Below, one piece after another: positions 54,957-63,445 of a stretch of DNA of 64,000 nt. The translations under genes and the position numbers were made by a program. Under the pieces are notes generated by a model that had not been told where the DNA came from, did not search any database, and worked only from the letters and a program-made list of their open reading frames with translations. The DNA lies in NCBI RefSeq assembly GCF_019264445.1, contig NZ_JAHVAB010000040.1:62001-126000 (forward strand), written 5' to 3'. The DNA comes from Hydrogenophaga sp. (GTDB lineage Bacteria > Pseudomonadota > Gammaproteobacteria > Burkholderiales > Burkholderiaceae_C). How positions within the stretch are numbered: the stretch's first letter is position 1; every line of letters starts with the position of its first letter.

Positions 54957-55886
54957 ATGGCATTTTTTCTGGAAGCTCTTCTTGGCGGCCTCATGGCCGG
55001 CATGCTGTATTCGCTGGTGGCGCTCGGGTTCGTCCTGATCTTCAAAGCCTCGGGCGTGTTCAACTTCGCGCAGGGCGCGATGGTGCTCTTTGCGGCGCTG
55101 GCGATGGCCCGCTTCTCGGAGTGGGCGCCGCAGTGGCTGGGCATTGAAAGCCGTGTGCTGGCCAACATGGTGGCGTTCGTGCTGGCCGGTGCGGTCATGT
55201 GGGTGGTGGCCTGGCTGATCGAGCGGCTGGTGCTGCGCCACCTGGTCAACCAGGAAGGCGTGACGCTGCTCATGGCCACGCTGGGCATCACGTACTTCCT
55301 CGACGGTCTGGGCCAGACGCTGTTTGGCTCCAACATCTACCCGATCAACGTCGGCATGCCCAAGGACCCGATCTTCCTGTTCGAAGGCACCTTCCAGGGA
55401 GGCGTGCTGGTCAACCTCGAAGACGTGTACGCCGCCTGCATCGCCGCGCTGCTGGTAGCCCTGCTCTCGCTGTTCTTCCAGAAGACGAGCACCGGGCGGG
55501 CGCTGCGCGCCGTGGCCGACGACCACCAGGCCGCGCAGTCCATTGGCATCCCGCTCAACCGCATCTGGGTGATCGTGTGGTTCGTGGCCGGCATCACCGC
55601 GCTGGTGGCCGGGATCATCTGGGGCTCCAAGCTGGGCGTGCAGTTCTCGCTCACCACGCTGGCGCTGCGTGCGCTGCCGGTGGTGATCCTGGGTGGCCTC
55701 ACCTCGGTGCCCGGCGCCATCATCGGCGGCCTGATCATCGGCGTGGGCGAGAAGCTCTCCGAGGTGTACCTCGGCCCCTTTGTGGGCGGCGGCATCGAGA
55801 TCTGGTTTGCCTACGTGCTCGCCCTTGTCTTCCTTCTCTTCCGCCCGCAAGGTCTGTTCGGCGAAAAGATCATCGACCGCGTCTGA
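54957..55886 (+). CDS. ABC importer permease, LivH-like
   Basis: This 309-residue inner-membrane protein has eight or so helices and the LivH pattern: GLMAGMLYSLVALGFVLIFKASGVFNFAQGAMV at the N-terminus, RALRAVADDHQAAQSIGI for ATPase contact (EAA-like loop) and GGLTSVPGAIIGGLIIGVGE near the end. It pairs with the LivM-like subunit to form the channel. It starts 12 bases after the LivG-like gene. Confidence 0.93.
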   Translation: MAFFLEALLGGLMAGMLYSLVALGFVLIFKASGVFNFAQGAMVLFAALAMARFSEWAPQWLGIESRVLANMVAFVLAGAVMWVVAWLIERLVLRHLVNQEGVTLLMATLGITYFLDGLGQTLFGSNIYPINVGMPKDPIFLFEGTFQGGVLVNLEDVYAACIAALLVALLSLFFQKTSTGRALRAVADDHQAAQSIGIPLNRIWVIVWFVAGITALVAGIIWGSKLGVQFSLTTLALRALPVVILGGLTSVPGAIIGGLIIGVGEKLSEVYLGPFVGGGIEIWFAYVLALVFLLFRPQGLFGEKIIDRV

Positions 55887-55897
55887 GGTACTGACAC

Positions 55898-56974
55898 ATG
55901 TTCTACAGAGAAAACGGTCAATTCAAGACCTCTTACCGCGCGGACCAGCAGATCTTCCCGATCGCACAGGACCGCTGGCTCGTCCTCGCGCTGATCGCGG
56001 CCGCGTTCGTGCTGGTGCCGATGCTCGCCAGCGACTACCTCATGCGCGCCATCGTCATCCCCTTCCTGATCATGTCGCTGGCCGCGCTCGGCGTGAACAT
56101 TCTGGTGGGGTACTGCGGACAGATCACGCTGGGCTCCGGCGCCTTCATGGCGGTGGGCGCCTACATGGCCTACAACTTTTTCGTGCGCATTCCCGGCATG
56201 CCGCTCATTCCCGCGCTGCTGCTCGGCGGGCTGTGCGCCACGGTGTTCGGCGTGCTCTTCGGGCTGCCCAGCCTGCGGGTGAAAGGCCTGTATCTCGCCG
56301 TGGCCACGCTGGCAGCGCAGTTCTTCTCCGACTGGATGTTCCTGCGCGTGAAGTGGTTCGTGAACGACTCGCCCTCGGGCTCGGTGTCGGTGAACAACCT
56401 GCAGGTGTTTGGCCTGCCCATCGAGAGCGCCGTGAGCAAGTACCTCTTCTGCCTGGCGGTGCTGGTGGTGCTGGCGCTGCTGGCGAAGAACCTGGTGCGC
56501 TCGGCCATCGGCCGCGAATGGATGGCCATCCGCGACATGGACGTGGCGGCCGCCGTGATCGGCATCCGCCCCATGTACGCCAAGCTCACCGCCTTCGCGG
56601 TCAGCAGCTTCATCATCGGCGTGGCCGGTGGCCTGTGGGCGTTCGTCTACCTCGGCGCCTGGGAACCGGCGGCCTTCGGGGTCGACATCTCGTTTCGCCT
56701 GCTGTTCATGGTGATCATCGGCGGCCTGGGCTCGATCATGGGCGCCTTCTTCGGCGCGGGCTTCATCGTGGTGCTGCCCATCGTGCTCAACCAGCTGCTG
56801 CCCGCCATCGCCGGGGTGTTCGGCATGACCATGTCCACGGCCGCGGTGTCACACGTGGAGCTGATGATCTTCGGGGGCCTGATCGTCTGGTTCCTCATCG
56901 TCGAGCCGCACGGCCTCGCCCGTCTCTGGTCCATTGGCAAGCAGAAGCTTCGCCTGTGGCCCTTCCCGCACTGA
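55898..56974 (+). CDS. ABC importer permease, LivM-like
   Basis: This 358-residue inner-membrane protein has about ten helices and LivM-like motifs: GVNILVGYCGQITLGSGAFMAVGAY (about 66-90), the ATPase-contact loop REWMAIRDMDVAAAVIGI (about 206-223) and IIGGLGSIMGAFFGAGFI. It is the second channel subunit. It starts 11 bases after the LivH-like gene in a continuous operon. Confidence 0.93.
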   Translation: MFYRENGQFKTSYRADQQIFPIAQDRWLVLALIAAAFVLVPMLASDYLMRAIVIPFLIMSLAALGVNILVGYCGQITLGSGAFMAVGAYMAYNFFVRIPGMPLIPALLLGGLCATVFGVLFGLPSLRVKGLYLAVATLAAQFFSDWMFLRVKWFVNDSPSGSVSVNNLQVFGLPIESAVSKYLFCLAVLVVLALLAKNLVRSAIGREWMAIRDMDVAAAVIGIRPMYAKLTAFAVSSFIIGVAGGLWAFVYLGAWEPAAFGVDISFRLLFMVIIGGLGSIMGAFFGAGFIVVLPIVLNQLLPAIAGVFGMTMSTAAVSHVELMIFGGLIVWFLIVEPHGLARLWSIGKQKLRLWPFPH

Positions 56975-57039
56975 CCCGCCACGCATTCCACCGCCAGAGT
57001 TCCCCGCCCGCTTCCCCCTTCATCAACAGGAGACAAACC

Positions 57040-58371
57040 ATGAAGCTTCGCCATCTCATCCTCGCCGTTGCCGCTGTGGCGGCAGGCGCTTCCTCGCTGG
57101 TGGCCACCAGCGCGTTTGCGCAGGCCAAGGAGCAGTTCTTCCCGCTGCTGTCTTACCGCACCGGCCCCTATGCGCCCAACGGCACGCCCTGGGCCAACGG
57201 CAAGCAGGACTACATCAAGCTCGTCAACGCGCGCGACGGCGGCATCAACGGCGTCAAGCTCACGTTTGAGGAATGCGAAACGGGCTACGCCACCGACCGC
57301 GGCGTGGAGTGCTACGAGCGCCTGAAGAGCCGTCCGGGCGTGGCGCTGTTTGACCCGCAGGCCACCGGCATCACGTTCGCACTGACGGAGAAGGTGACCA
57401 CCGACAAGATTCCGCTGCTCACGCTGGGCTATGGCCTATCGGTGGCGCAAGACGGCAACGCCTTCAAATGGAACTTCCCGCTGATGGGCAGCTACTGGAC
57501 CGGCGCCGACATCCTGATCCAGCACATCGGCAAAAAAGAAGGCGGCATGGACAAGCTCAAGGGCAAGAAGATCGCCCTCGTGTACCACGACTCGCCCTTC
57601 GGCAAGGAACCGATTCCCGTGCTGCAGGAGCGCTCGAAGATGCACGGCTTTGACCTGCAGCTGATTCCCGTGACGGCACCCGGCGTCGAGCAGAAGGCCG
57701 CCTGGCTCCAGGTGCGCCAGAGCCGGCCGGACTTCGTGCTGCTGTGGGGCTGGGGCGTGATGAACTCCACCGCCCTCAAGGAAGCCCAGGCCACTGGCTA
57801 CCCGCGCGACAAGATGTACGGCGTGTGGTGGGCGGGTGCCGAGCCTGACGTGAAGGACGTGGGCGAAGGTGCCAAGGGCTACAACGCGCTGGCGCTCAAC
57901 ACCTCGGGCACGCAGCCCAAGGTGATCCAGGACATCCTGAAGCTGGTGCACGACAAGGGCCAGGGCACGGGACCCAAGGACGAAGTCGGCTCGGTGCTGT
58001 ACACCCGCGGCGTGATCATCCAGATGCTGTCGATCGAAGCCGTCAAGCGCGCACAGGAGCGTTTCGGCAAGGGCAAGGTCATGACGGGTGAACAGGTCCG
58101 CTGGGGCCTGGAGAACCTGGCGCTGGACCAGAAGAAGCTGGATGCGCTGGGCTTCGCCGGCATCATGCGGCCGCTCTCCACCTCGTGCAACGACCACATG
58201 GGCTCGACCTGGGCCCGCGTGCACACCTGGGACGGCGCCAAGTGGAACTTCACCTCGGACTTCATGGAAGCCGACGAGCAGATCATCAAGCCAATGGTCA
58301 AGGCGGGTGCCGACAAGTACCTGGCCGACAAGAAGATGAGCCGCCGTCCGGCATCGGACTGCGCGTCGTGA
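57040..58371 (+). CDS. ABC importer substrate-binding protein (LivK/type 1 fold)
   Basis: This 443-residue periplasmic binding protein has a Sec signal peptide (MKLRHLILAVAAVAAGASSL, cleavage near AFAQ, about residue 28) and a type 1 periplasmic binding fold: GPYAPNGTPWANGKQDYIKLVN, GGINGVKLTFEECETGY, then KIALVYHDSPFGKE. It is preceded by AGGAG. The large size and Tyr/Trp-rich pocket segments (GYGLSV, LLWGWGVMNSTALKEAQATGY) resemble receptors found with aromatic-acid operons rather than strict branched-chain amino acid receptors. The ligand is unknown. Confidence 0.9.
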   Translation: MKLRHLILAVAAVAAGASSLVATSAFAQAKEQFFPLLSYRTGPYAPNGTPWANGKQDYIKLVNARDGGINGVKLTFEECETGYATDRGVECYERLKSRPGVALFDPQATGITFALTEKVTTDKIPLLTLGYGLSVAQDGNAFKWNFPLMGSYWTGADILIQHIGKKEGGMDKLKGKKIALVYHDSPFGKEPIPVLQERSKMHGFDLQLIPVTAPGVEQKAAWLQVRQSRPDFVLLWGWGVMNSTALKEAQATGYPRDKMYGVWWAGAEPDVKDVGEGAKGYNALALNTSGTQPKVIQDILKLVHDKGQGTGPKDEVGSVLYTRGVIIQMLSIEAVKRAQERFGKGKVMTGEQVRWGLENLALDQKKLDALGFAGIMRPLSTSCNDHMGSTWARVHTWDGAKWNFTSDFMEADEQIIKPMVKAGADKYLADKKMSRRPASDCAS

Positions 58372-58376
58372 TCTGA

Positions 58377-58460
58377 CCCACCCCCGCCGCGCTGCGCGCG
58401 ACCCCCTCCAGGGGGCGGCACTTCGGACCGGCAAAGCCGGACCCTCCGTGCCCCTGGAAG
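58377..58460. repeat. Dispersed GC-rich REP-like element, copy B
   Basis: The same ordered blocks as at 16525-16605 (a C-run, CCGCGCTGCGCGCG, a C-run answered by AGGGGGCG, then CGGACCGGC-N2-AGCCGGA) lie between the binding-protein and second ATPase genes. It is about 84 bases long and may lower expression of the genes downstream or stabilise the upstream mRNA. Confidence 0.75.
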
Positions 58461-58552
58461 GCGTCCTCGCGGTCGGCGGGCCGGCTGGTTCGCCAGCCAC
58501 CATCTGCAAGGCCGGCGCGCCGTGCCTTGCGAATGGTCCCCAAGGAATCCCC

Positions 58553-59362
58553 ATGAGCACACCCAACACCGTCCTCAACGTCAACGGCATCGAAGTCATC
58601 TACAACCACGTCATCCTGGTGCTCAAGGGCGTGTCGCTGCAGGTGCCCGAAGGGCAGATTGCGGCCATTCTGGGCGGCAACGGCGCGGGCAAGACGACAA
58701 CGCTGCGCGCCATCTCCAACCTGCTCAAGGGCGAACGCGGGGAGGTCACCAAGGGCAGCATCGAGTTGCGCGGCGAGCGCATCGAAAACCTCTCACCCGC
58801 CGACCTGGTGCAGCGCGGGGTGGTGCAGGTCATGGAAGGGCGGCATTGCTTTGCCCACCTCACCATCGAGGAAAACCTCATGACCGGCTCCTACACCCGC
58901 AAGAGCAAGGCCGAGATCGCGGCCAACCTGGAGAAGGTCTACAACTACTTCCCGCGCCTGAAGACGCGGCGCACCAGCCAGGCCGCCTACACCTCGGGTG
59001 GCGAACAGCAGATGTGCGCCATTGGTCGCGCCCTCATGACCAACCCCAACGTGATGCTGCTCGACGAGCCGTCCATGGGGCTGGCGCCGCAGATCGTCGA
59101 AGAGGTGTTCGAGATCGTCAAGGACCTCAACCAGAAAGAGAAGGTGACCTTCCTGCTGGCCGAGCAGAACACCAACATGGCGCTCAAGTACGCGGACTAC
59201 GGCTACATCATGGAGAGCGGACGCATCGTGATGGACGGCGTGGCCAGCGAGCTGCGCAACAACGAGGACGTCAAGGAGTTCTACCTGGGCATGGGCGGGG
59301 GCGAGCGCAAATCCTTCAAGGACGTCAAGAGCTACAAGCGCAGGAAGCGCTGGCTCGCGTAA
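58553..59362 (+). CDS. ABC importer ATP-binding protein, LivF-like
   Basis: This 269-residue ATPase has Walker A GGNGAGKTTTLR (about 40-51), the signature TSGGEQQMCAIGRAL, Walker B VMLLDEPSMGLAP and the switch LAEQNTNMALKYADYGY. These are LivF features. It completes the five-subunit importer. It is separated from the binding-protein gene by a repeat element, and the ATG at 58553 follows CAAGGA. The C-terminal end (SFKDVKSYKRRKRWLA) is unusually basic. Confidence 0.93.
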   Translation: MSTPNTVLNVNGIEVIYNHVILVLKGVSLQVPEGQIAAILGGNGAGKTTTLRAISNLLKGERGEVTKGSIELRGERIENLSPADLVQRGVVQVMEGRHCFAHLTIEENLMTGSYTRKSKAEIAANLEKVYNYFPRLKTRRTSQAAYTSGGEQQMCAIGRALMTNPNVMLLDEPSMGLAPQIVEEVFEIVKDLNQKEKVTFLLAEQNTNMALKYADYGYIMESGRIVMDGVASELRNNEDVKEFYLGMGGGERKSFKDVKSYKRRKRWLA

Positions 59363-59478
59363 AGCCAATCCACCCACGCCTCGCCACCCGCGAGTCACCC
59401 TTCAGGGGCGATGCGGCGGCCCGCCAGAGTCGCGCGGCCGCATCGTGGTCAGTCACCTCACCTTCACACATTGCAGCC

Positions 59479-60732
59479 ATGGCACAGCCTGAATTTTTCG
59501 ATGCACTGGAAACCCGCCCACCCGAGCAGCGCGAGCGCGAGCAGATGGGCGCCCTGGCCGGTCAGGTGGCACACGCCCAGCGCCACAGCGCCGCATTTGC
59601 AGAGATCCTCCAGGGCATCGACGCCGCCAGCGTGAACAGCCGCGCGGCGCTCGCGCGGCTGCCCGTCACGCGCAAGACGGAACTGCTGGAGCGCCAGACC
59701 GCCCTGCGCGCCACCGATGTGTTTGGCGGCTTCTCCACGCTGGTGCGGGGCCCGGCGATGACGCGGGTGTTCTCCTCGCCAGGCCCGATCTATGAGCCCG
59801 AGGGACATGTGCGCGACTACTGGCGCGCGGGCCGCTGCCTGTTTGCCGCCGGCTTTCGTGCCGGCGACCTGGTGCACAACGCGTTCAGCTACCACATGAC
59901 CCCGGGGGCTTTCATCCTGGAGTCGGGCGCGCATGCGGTGGGCTGCACGGTGTTTCCCGCTGGCACCGGCCAGACCGAGCAGCAACTGCAGGCCATTGCC
60001 GAGCTCAAGCCCGAGGCCTACACGGGCACCCCCAGCTTCCTGCGCATCCTGGTTGAAAAGGCACAGGAGAGCGGCACGAACATCAGCAGCCTGCGCAAGG
60101 CGGTGGTGGGCGGTGAAGCGCTGCCCCCCAGCCTGCGCGACTGGTTCGCCGAGCGCGGCGTGGCGGTGTACCAGAGCTACGCCACGGCCGACCTGGGCCT
60201 GGTGGCCTACGAAACCACCGCGCGTGAAGGGCTGGTGCTCGACGAAGGCGTGATCGTCGAGATCGTGCGCCCCGGCACCCGCGAGCCCGTGCCCGACGGC
60301 GAGGTGGGCGAGCTGGTGGTGACCACCCTGAACCCGGCGTATCCGCTCATCCGCTTCGGCACGGGCGATCTGTCGGCGATCCTGCCCGGCCCCTGCCCCA
60401 CCGGTCGCACCGCACCGCGCATCAAGGGCTGGATGGGTCGAGCCGACCAGACCACCAAAGTGCGCGGCATGTTTGTGCACCCCTCCCAGGTGGCGGCCAT
60501 CGCGCAGCGGTTTCCCCAGGTGGGCAAAGCCCGCCTGGTGGTCAGCGGCGAAATGGCCAACGACCGCATGTGCCTGCGCGTGGAGACGCACGACACCGAC
60601 GCCAGCCTGTCGCAGCAGATCGAAGGCGCGGTGCGCGACGTCACCAAACTGCGTGCCGACGTGGAGCTGGTGCAGCCCGGCTCACTGCCCAACGACGGCA
60701 AGGTGATCGAGGACGCGCGCAGCTACCAGTAA
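59479..60732 (+). CDS. PaaK-like phenylacetate-CoA ligase family protein
   Basis: This 417-residue adenylate-forming enzyme of the PaaK family activates aryl or small carboxylic acids to CoA thioesters. Visible are the phosphate-loop region FSSPGPIYEPEGHVRDYWRA (about 98-117), the family VVGGEALPPSLRDWF, YQSYATADLGLVAYET (adenine-binding) and the late TKVRGMFVHPSQV hinge. The P-loop lacks the usual TSGTTG spelling, showing SSPGPI instead, so it is a divergent member that may use a different acid. It lies about 116 bases after the LivF-like gene, at the end of the operon. Confidence 0.85.
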   Translation: MAQPEFFDALETRPPEQREREQMGALAGQVAHAQRHSAAFAEILQGIDAASVNSRAALARLPVTRKTELLERQTALRATDVFGGFSTLVRGPAMTRVFSSPGPIYEPEGHVRDYWRAGRCLFAAGFRAGDLVHNAFSYHMTPGAFILESGAHAVGCTVFPAGTGQTEQQLQAIAELKPEAYTGTPSFLRILVEKAQESGTNISSLRKAVVGGEALPPSLRDWFAERGVAVYQSYATADLGLVAYETTAREGLVLDEGVIVEIVRPGTREPVPDGEVGELVVTTLNPAYPLIRFGTGDLSAILPGPCPTGRTAPRIKGWMGRADQTTKVRGMFVHPSQVAAIAQRFPQVGKARLVVSGEMANDRMCLRVETHDTDASLSQQIEGAVRDVTKLRADVELVQPGSLPNDGKVIEDARSYQ

Positions 60733-60863
60733 AGCCCCCTGGTGGCGCGAGGGTATGTGTGGCGAGGGTTTTCCCCGGCCCGGGGCTAAGTAATTTCCGC
60801 GATACGGGCATGCGGTGCCGGCACTACCATTCGGGGGTATATCAACCCTTTCTGGAGCACCCT

Positions 60864-61850
60864 ATGAAAAAGATTCTTGCCATGGCGGCCCTGTCGGTCG
60901 CCGTGTCGTCCGGGGCCTTCGCCCAGGCCTTCCCGAGCAAGCCCATCACCTTCGTGGTGCCCTTCGCCGCTGGCGGCCCGACCGATCTGGTGGCCCGTCG
61001 CCTGGCCGAAGCCATGCGCAAGCCCCTGGGCGGCGCCAACATCGTGGTGGAAAACGCCGCCGGCGCAGGTGGCACGATTGCCGGCACCAAGGTGGCCCGC
61101 GCCACGCCGGACGGCTACACCCTGCTGGTCTGGCACATCGGCATGGCCGCCACCACCAGCCTGTACCGCAAGCAGACGTTCAAGCCGCTCGAGGACTTCG
61201 AGTTCCTGGGCATGATCAACGACGTGCCGATGACGCTGCTGGGCACCAACAAGCTCAACGCCAACACGTACCGCGACTTTGAAGCCTACATCCGCGCCAA
61301 CGGCGGCAAGCTCAACCTGGCGCACGCCGGCCTGGGTTCTGCCTCGCACATCTGCGGCCTGATGTGGCAATCGGCTGTGAAGCTGGACAAGTCGATGACC
61401 ACCATCGCCTACCGCGGCACGGGCCCGGCCATGAACGACCTGATCGGCGGCCAGGTGGACGTGATGTGCGACCAGACCACCAACACCACCGCGCAGATCG
61501 AAGCCGGCCGCGTGAAGGCCTTCGCCGTGACCACGGCCAAGCCGCTGTCCAACCACAAGCTGCTCAAGGACTACCCGTCGCTGCAGGAAATGGGCCTCAA
61601 GGGCTTCAACCTGACCATCTGGCACGGCATGTACGCACCGAAGGGCACGCCACCTGACGTGACCAAGAAGCTCAACGATGCCCTGCAAGTGGCCCTGAAG
61701 GACCCCGAGTTCATCAAGAGCCAGGAAGACCTGGGCGCCATCGTCGTGACCGACAACCGCATGACGCCTGCCGGCCACAAGGCGTTCGTGGCCAACGAGA
61801 TCACCAAGCTCAAGGCCGCGATCGACGCCGCTGGCCAGTTCGCCGACTGA
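60864..61850 (+). CDS. Bug-type (TctC family) periplasmic solute receptor
   Basis: This 328-residue tripartite tricarboxylate transporter receptor has a Sec signal peptide ([20 protein letters not shown], cleavage near residue 20-21). The mature protein opens with [23 protein letters not shown] and has [30 protein letters not shown], the Bug family core. These receptors bind small carboxylates or amides. No TctA or TctB membrane subunit is in the window, so it is an orphan receptor. A hairpin terminator follows. Confidence 0.92.
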   Translation: MKKILAMAALSVAVSSGAFAQAFPSKPITFVVPFAAGGPTDLVARRLAEAMRKPLGGANIVVENAAGAGGTIAGTKVARATPDGYTLLVWHIGMAATTSLYRKQTFKPLEDFEFLGMINDVPMTLLGTNKLNANTYRDFEAYIRANGGKLNLAHAGLGSASHICGLMWQSAVKLDKSMTTIAYRGTGPAMNDLIGGQVDVMCDQTTNTTAQIEAGRVKAFAVTTAKPLSNHKLLKDYPSLQEMGLKGFNLTIWHGMYAPKGTPPDVTKKLNDALQVALKDPEFIKSQEDLGAIVVTDNRMTPAGHKAFVANEITKLKAAIDAAGQFAD

Positions 61851-61887
61851 TTCCCGCCTCGCTCGCCCGAACAGGGCGGCTCCATGC

Positions 61888-61916
61888 AAGCCGCCTTCGG
61901 GCGGCTTTCTTTTTTC
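61888..61916 (+). terminator. Rho-independent terminator after the first Bug receptor gene
   Basis: AAGCCGCC and GGCGGCTT pair around a TTCG tetraloop, followed by TCTTTTTT, about 38 bases after the stop codon. Confidence 0.92.
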
Positions 61917-61933
61917 CACCCGAGGAGACATCG

Positions 61934-62947
61934 ATGGAAACCCGCTTTTCAGCATCGCGCCGCCGCCACCTGCTGAGCCTGGCCGCCGCCGGCTCGGCTT
62001 TTTGCCTGCCAGGCCTCGCGCTCGCGCAAGGCGCCTGGCCCAACAAGCCCGTGCGCATCGTGGTGCCCTTTGCACCCGGTGGCACCACGGACATCCTCGC
62101 GCGCGTGCTCGCGCCTGAGCTCAGCAAGGCCTTCGGGCAGAGCTTCGTGGTGGAGAACCGCGCTGGCGCGGGCGGCAACATTGGTGCCGAGGTGGTGGCC
62201 AAGTCGCCCGCAGACGGCTACACCCTGCTCATGGGCACGGTGGGCACGCACGGCATCAACCAGTCGCTCTACGCCAAGCTGCCCTACGACCCGCAGAAGG
62301 AGTTCGCCCCGATCACGCTGGTGGCCGGTGTGCCCAACGTGATGGTGATGAACACGAAACGGGCCCAGGCGCTGGGCATCGCGTCGGTGGCCGACTTCGT
62401 GAAATACGCCAAGGCAAACCCGGGCAAGCTGAACATGGCCTCCAGCGGCAATGGCACGTCCATTCACCTGGCGGGTGAGCTGTTCAAGTCGCGCACCGGC
62501 ATCTTCATGACGCACATTCCCTACCGTGGCTCCGGCCCGGCCCTGACCGACCTGCTGGGCGGCGCCATGGACGTGATGTTCGACAACCTGCCTTCGGCCA
62601 TGCCCCACATCCAGTCGGGTGGCCTCAAGGCATTTGCCGTGACCAGCGCGGTGCGCTCGTCGGTGCTGCCCGACGTGCCCACCGTGGCCGAGGCGGGCAG
62701 CCTGCCGGGCTTTGAAGCGAGTTCGTGGTTCGGCCTGCTCGCGCCGGCCGGCACGCCCGCCGACATCGTGAACCGCGTGCAGCAGGAAACCGCCAAGGCC
62801 ATGAACCAGCCCGCGGTCAAGGAGCGTCTGGTGGCTCAGGGCGCGATTCCAAGCGGCAACACGCCAGCGGAGTTCACGCGCCTGATCGATGCGGAAACCA
62901 CCAAGTGGGCGGCGGTGGTGAAAGCATCAGGCGCGCGCGTCGACTGA
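61934..62947 (+). CDS. Bug-type (TctC family) periplasmic solute receptor, second copy
   Basis: This 337-residue receptor is similar in family but not a close copy of the preceding one. Its N-terminus has an RRR-containing leader ([20 protein letters not shown]) that looks Tat-like, ending near ALAQ. The mature part begins [23 protein letters not shown] and has [21 protein letters not shown]. The function is uptake or sensing of a carboxylate; the ligand is unknown. It starts 17 bases past the terminator of the upstream gene, so it is transcribed by read-through or from its own promoter. Confidence 0.92.
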   Translation: METRFSASRRRHLLSLAAAGSAFCLPGLALAQGAWPNKPVRIVVPFAPGGTTDILARVLAPELSKAFGQSFVVENRAGAGGNIGAEVVAKSPADGYTLLMGTVGTHGINQSLYAKLPYDPQKEFAPITLVAGVPNVMVMNTKRAQALGIASVADFVKYAKANPGKLNMASSGNGTSIHLAGELFKSRTGIFMTHIPYRGSGPALTDLLGGAMDVMFDNLPSAMPHIQSGGLKAFAVTSAVRSSVLPDVPTVAEAGSLPGFEASSWFGLLAPAGTPADIVNRVQQETAKAMNQPAVKERLVAQGAIPSGNTPAEFTRLIDAETTKWAAVVKASGARVD

Positions 62948-62974
62948 CGCCCTGCGCCGGGCTGGCGTCTGGCC

Positions 62975-63289
62975 TCAGACGCCCCAGACGATGTCGACGC
63001 CGGCCTGCTCGCAGCGCTGCAGCATCTCGATGAAGGGCGCACTGCGCATGCGCAGGCTGACCGTGTCTGCCGCGGACGCGTCGTCCTGCGACTCATCGTC
63101 CTGCTTGCTGCGCGCTTCGTCTTCGGCAATGGCGGTGCGAATGGCCTGCACCGCTGCGCTCATTTCGCGCGGCTGAATCACACCGGGGCCCGATGGGTCC
63201 TTGCCCAGGATCTCCAGCAAACGTTGGCCGTGCTGCGCGAGCATCACGAGGTCGCCCGTTTCGCGGGACTTGAATCGATAGACAGACAT
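62975..63289 (-). CDS. DUF1840 family protein
   Basis: This 104-residue cytoplasmic protein matches my picture of DUF1840: MSVYRFKSRETGDLVMLAQHGQRLLEILGK at the N-terminus, then GPGVIQPREMSAAVQAIRTAI and a C-terminal APFIEMLQRCEQAGVDIVWGV. The middle (about 64-80) is acidic and probably disordered. The function is unknown. The ATG at 63289 follows AGGAGAC. It is convergent with the second Bug gene and divergent from a flavin monooxygenase gene. Confidence 0.88.
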   Translation of the reverse strand: MSVYRFKSRETGDLVMLAQHGQRLLEILGKDPSGPGVIQPREMSAAVQAIRTAIAEDEARSKQDDESQDDASAADTVSLRMRSAPFIEMLQRCEQAGVDIVWGV

Positions 63290-63429
63290 GGTTTGTCTCC
63301 TGTGCGGTGCGAAGACCATTCTTGCACCGATGAGCCGCTGAGACCAGACGACTTTTTGAGCGCACTGGCCTGGGCGTAAACCGCAGCAGATGGCTACGGG
63401 TTTACCCGATTGGCATCATATATTTTAAA

Positions 63430-63444
63430 CCTAAACTAATTAGG
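63430..63444. promoter_or_regulatory. Inverted repeat immediately before the flavin hydroxylase start
   Basis: CCTAA-N5-TTAGG lies one base before the ATG within an AT-rich promoter-like stretch (about 63405-63445) that stands out from the GC-rich background. It could be the operator of a MarR- or TetR-type regulator; no regulator gene is adjacent in the window. Confidence 0.45.
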
Positions 63445-63445
63445 C

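Noticed and set aside
52134-55850. A very long open frame on the minus strand opposite the synthetase and LivGH genes
   Set aside because: The plus strand carries clear conserved proteins. The minus-strand translation is rich in His, Asp, Val and Gln with no family motif, as expected of antisense frames in GC-rich genes.
60773-60785. CCCCGGCCCGGGG hairpin after the PaaK-like gene as a terminator
   Set aside because: The stem is short with a one-base centre and no T-run, so it is not convincing.
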